A stretch of 64,000 nucleotides of DNA from Inia geoffrensis (lineage: Eukaryota; Chordata; Mammalia; Artiodactyla; Iniidae), in NCBI GenBank assembly GCA_036417435.1, contig CM070904.1:21682835-21746834 (forward strand), in the 5' to 3' direction. The position numbers and the translations under genes are program-made. The notes below the pieces were generated by a model, which saw nothing but the letters and a program-made list of their open reading frames with translations, was not told the DNA's origin and did no database searches. The first letter of the stretch is position 1, and the number at the start of each line of letters is the position of its first letter. Below are positions 63,025 to 64,000 of the stretch, in pieces.

Positions 63025-64000
63025 TCTTTTTCAATTCTACAGCCACCTGATGCAATTATACACGTAGGTGTACCCGTAGGGTTTCGGATTCTTTGCACTC
63101 TTCGTTTATTGAGGAATGTTTTGTAGCGTTCCCTGTGCTTTCGGGTGGGTCGACCTTGATGAGCACTTTTTGATACATTAAGCTTGTTTCTGTGAAACCC
63201 GACCTCCTACATCACCCTTCCCCAGTCTCCAATTTCCCCCTCAGGCAACTCCAGGCTTCTTTCTTTCCTTTGTAAACCTGTGTTACCTTTGTGTACTAGC
63301 TGCCTTAGTATCCGTATTGAGACGGCAGACATAAGTCTGATATCCTGGGATATGAATCTTGCTGCCTCTAGTTGACCAGAATTAGTGAGGTCATCTACTG
63401 CTCTACGCATGCTGCTGCCAAGAGTTTGAGCTCGTTTTATTCTGTGGCTGAGTGGTAGTCGACTGTGTGTAGTTAGCAGAACATCTTTCTCCATTCACCC
63501 CTCGCTGCACATTTCGTTCTTTGGATGTGTTGGCTACGATCATGGGTACCACAAGGACCGCTGGGGTGCAAGTGCTTCCTTCCAATGATGCTAGTCTCTG
63601 GTTATGCGACCTGCAGCGGGGTTTCCGAATCTCGTGGTACCTCCAGTGTTTACTTTGGTAAGGAATGTGCCTACTGATCCTCATACCGGCTGTTAGCAAT
63701 TTACAATCCCACCAACAGCAATAGCTGGCTTCTCTTTTTGGCATGCCCTCTTGATCACTTACGATTTTAGGGTTTGAGAGGACTGCAGCCAGGGACCACC
63801 TGGTGTAGCTTTCTTTGCACTCTCTAATCATGACAGATCCTGGGCATCTTTTCTTTTGAGTGTGCTGTTTTCTAAAACGCGGGTGAGTACCACTGAGTGC
63901 TTGAAAGGTTCCTGCCTCAGAGTCGGGCCTGATTTGAATTCGTTCCCGATTCCCTAGACCGGGATATTTCTTGAGGGCAGGGTTGTGTCTGCAAAGCCGC
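63025..64000 (+). repeat. Repeat unit 20, partial (first 976 bp of half A)
   Basis: The window ends inside half A. The visible part is F class (T, C and AA at the diagnostic sites, TACGATC at offset 512) and matches unit 17A. The A-half CTCF-like core would begin at about 64067, beyond the window. The array therefore continues to the right. Confidence 0.95.

Larger units (their letters stand above)
1..64000 (+). repeat. Macrosatellite-type tandem array, 3.3 kb dimeric unit, 19.3 copies
   Basis: The motif TCTTTTTCAATTCTACAGCC opens every unit, at 1, 3319, 6636, 9953, 13271, 16588, 19906, 23223, 26540, 29857, 33173, 36491, 39807, 43123, 46440 (one base changed), 49756, 53074, 56391, 59709 and 63025. 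The mean period is 3,317 bp. All copies have the same orientation, no unit is truncated inside the array, and no foreign insertion interrupts it. The phase is arbitrary because the window starts and ends inside the array. Near-identity between copies implies homogenisation by unequal exchange or gene conversion. I do not recognise the family. It is not alpha satellite (171 bp), and it lacks the double-homeobox frame of D4Z4, which has a similar unit length. Confidence 0.98.

Noticed and set aside
1..64000. Alpha satellite, rDNA, LTR or LINE array, or CRISPR
   Set aside because: No 171-bp period, no rRNA sequence, no terminal repeats or reverse-transcriptase frame, and no short direct repeats with unique spacers.

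Overview
The window is one uninterrupted tandem array (a macrosatellite-type repeat). It holds 19 complete units of 3,316-3,318 bp and a twentieth cut off after 976 bp. All units are head-to-tail on the same strand, and neither edge of the array is inside the window. Neighbouring units differ at only a handful of positions per 3.3 kb. I see no unique sequence, transposon insertion, rRNA or tRNA gene, CRISPR array or recognisable protein-coding gene.

Each unit is a dimer of two related monomers. With the phase set at the window start, half A is 1,620 bp and half B is 1,696-1,698 bp. A and B align end to end at roughly 80-85% identity (hand estimate from short stretches). The length difference is explained by two B-specific changes: an 18-bp tandem duplication and a 60-bp GC-rich block that contains a perfect 7-bp inverted repeat. 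This points to an ancestral ~1.6 kb monomer that diverged into A and B, after which the A-B dimer was amplified.

At matching places both halves carry a motif close to the CTCF core: CCACAAGGCGGCAG in A and CTACAAGGCGGCAG in B. That gives 38 same-strand candidate sites in 64 kb, alternately about 1,636 and 1,680 bp apart. Large CTCF-binding tandem repeats are known in mammals (DXZ4, ICCE), so a regularly phased architectural or insulator array is the most interesting reading. CTCF binding and kinship to those loci are inference.

Shared variants show how the array evolves. The A halves fall into two haplotype classes plus recombinants between them. The B halves fall into three mutually exclusive indel classes. 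Several B markers recur every third unit, which suggests a ~9.95 kb (three-unit) super-repeat overlaid on the 3.3 kb unit. One stretch (36472-37012, mainly unit 12A) carries about fourteen private substitutions, while the surrounding sequence is ordinary.

Organism: a large nuclear genome, most plausibly a vertebrate and perhaps a mammal, judged from the repeat scale, CTCF-like motifs and splice-like signals. Nothing in the window fixes the species. The short open frames lie on both strands over the same DNA, many lack an ATG, and their variants do not look selected for coding; I treat none as a real gene.
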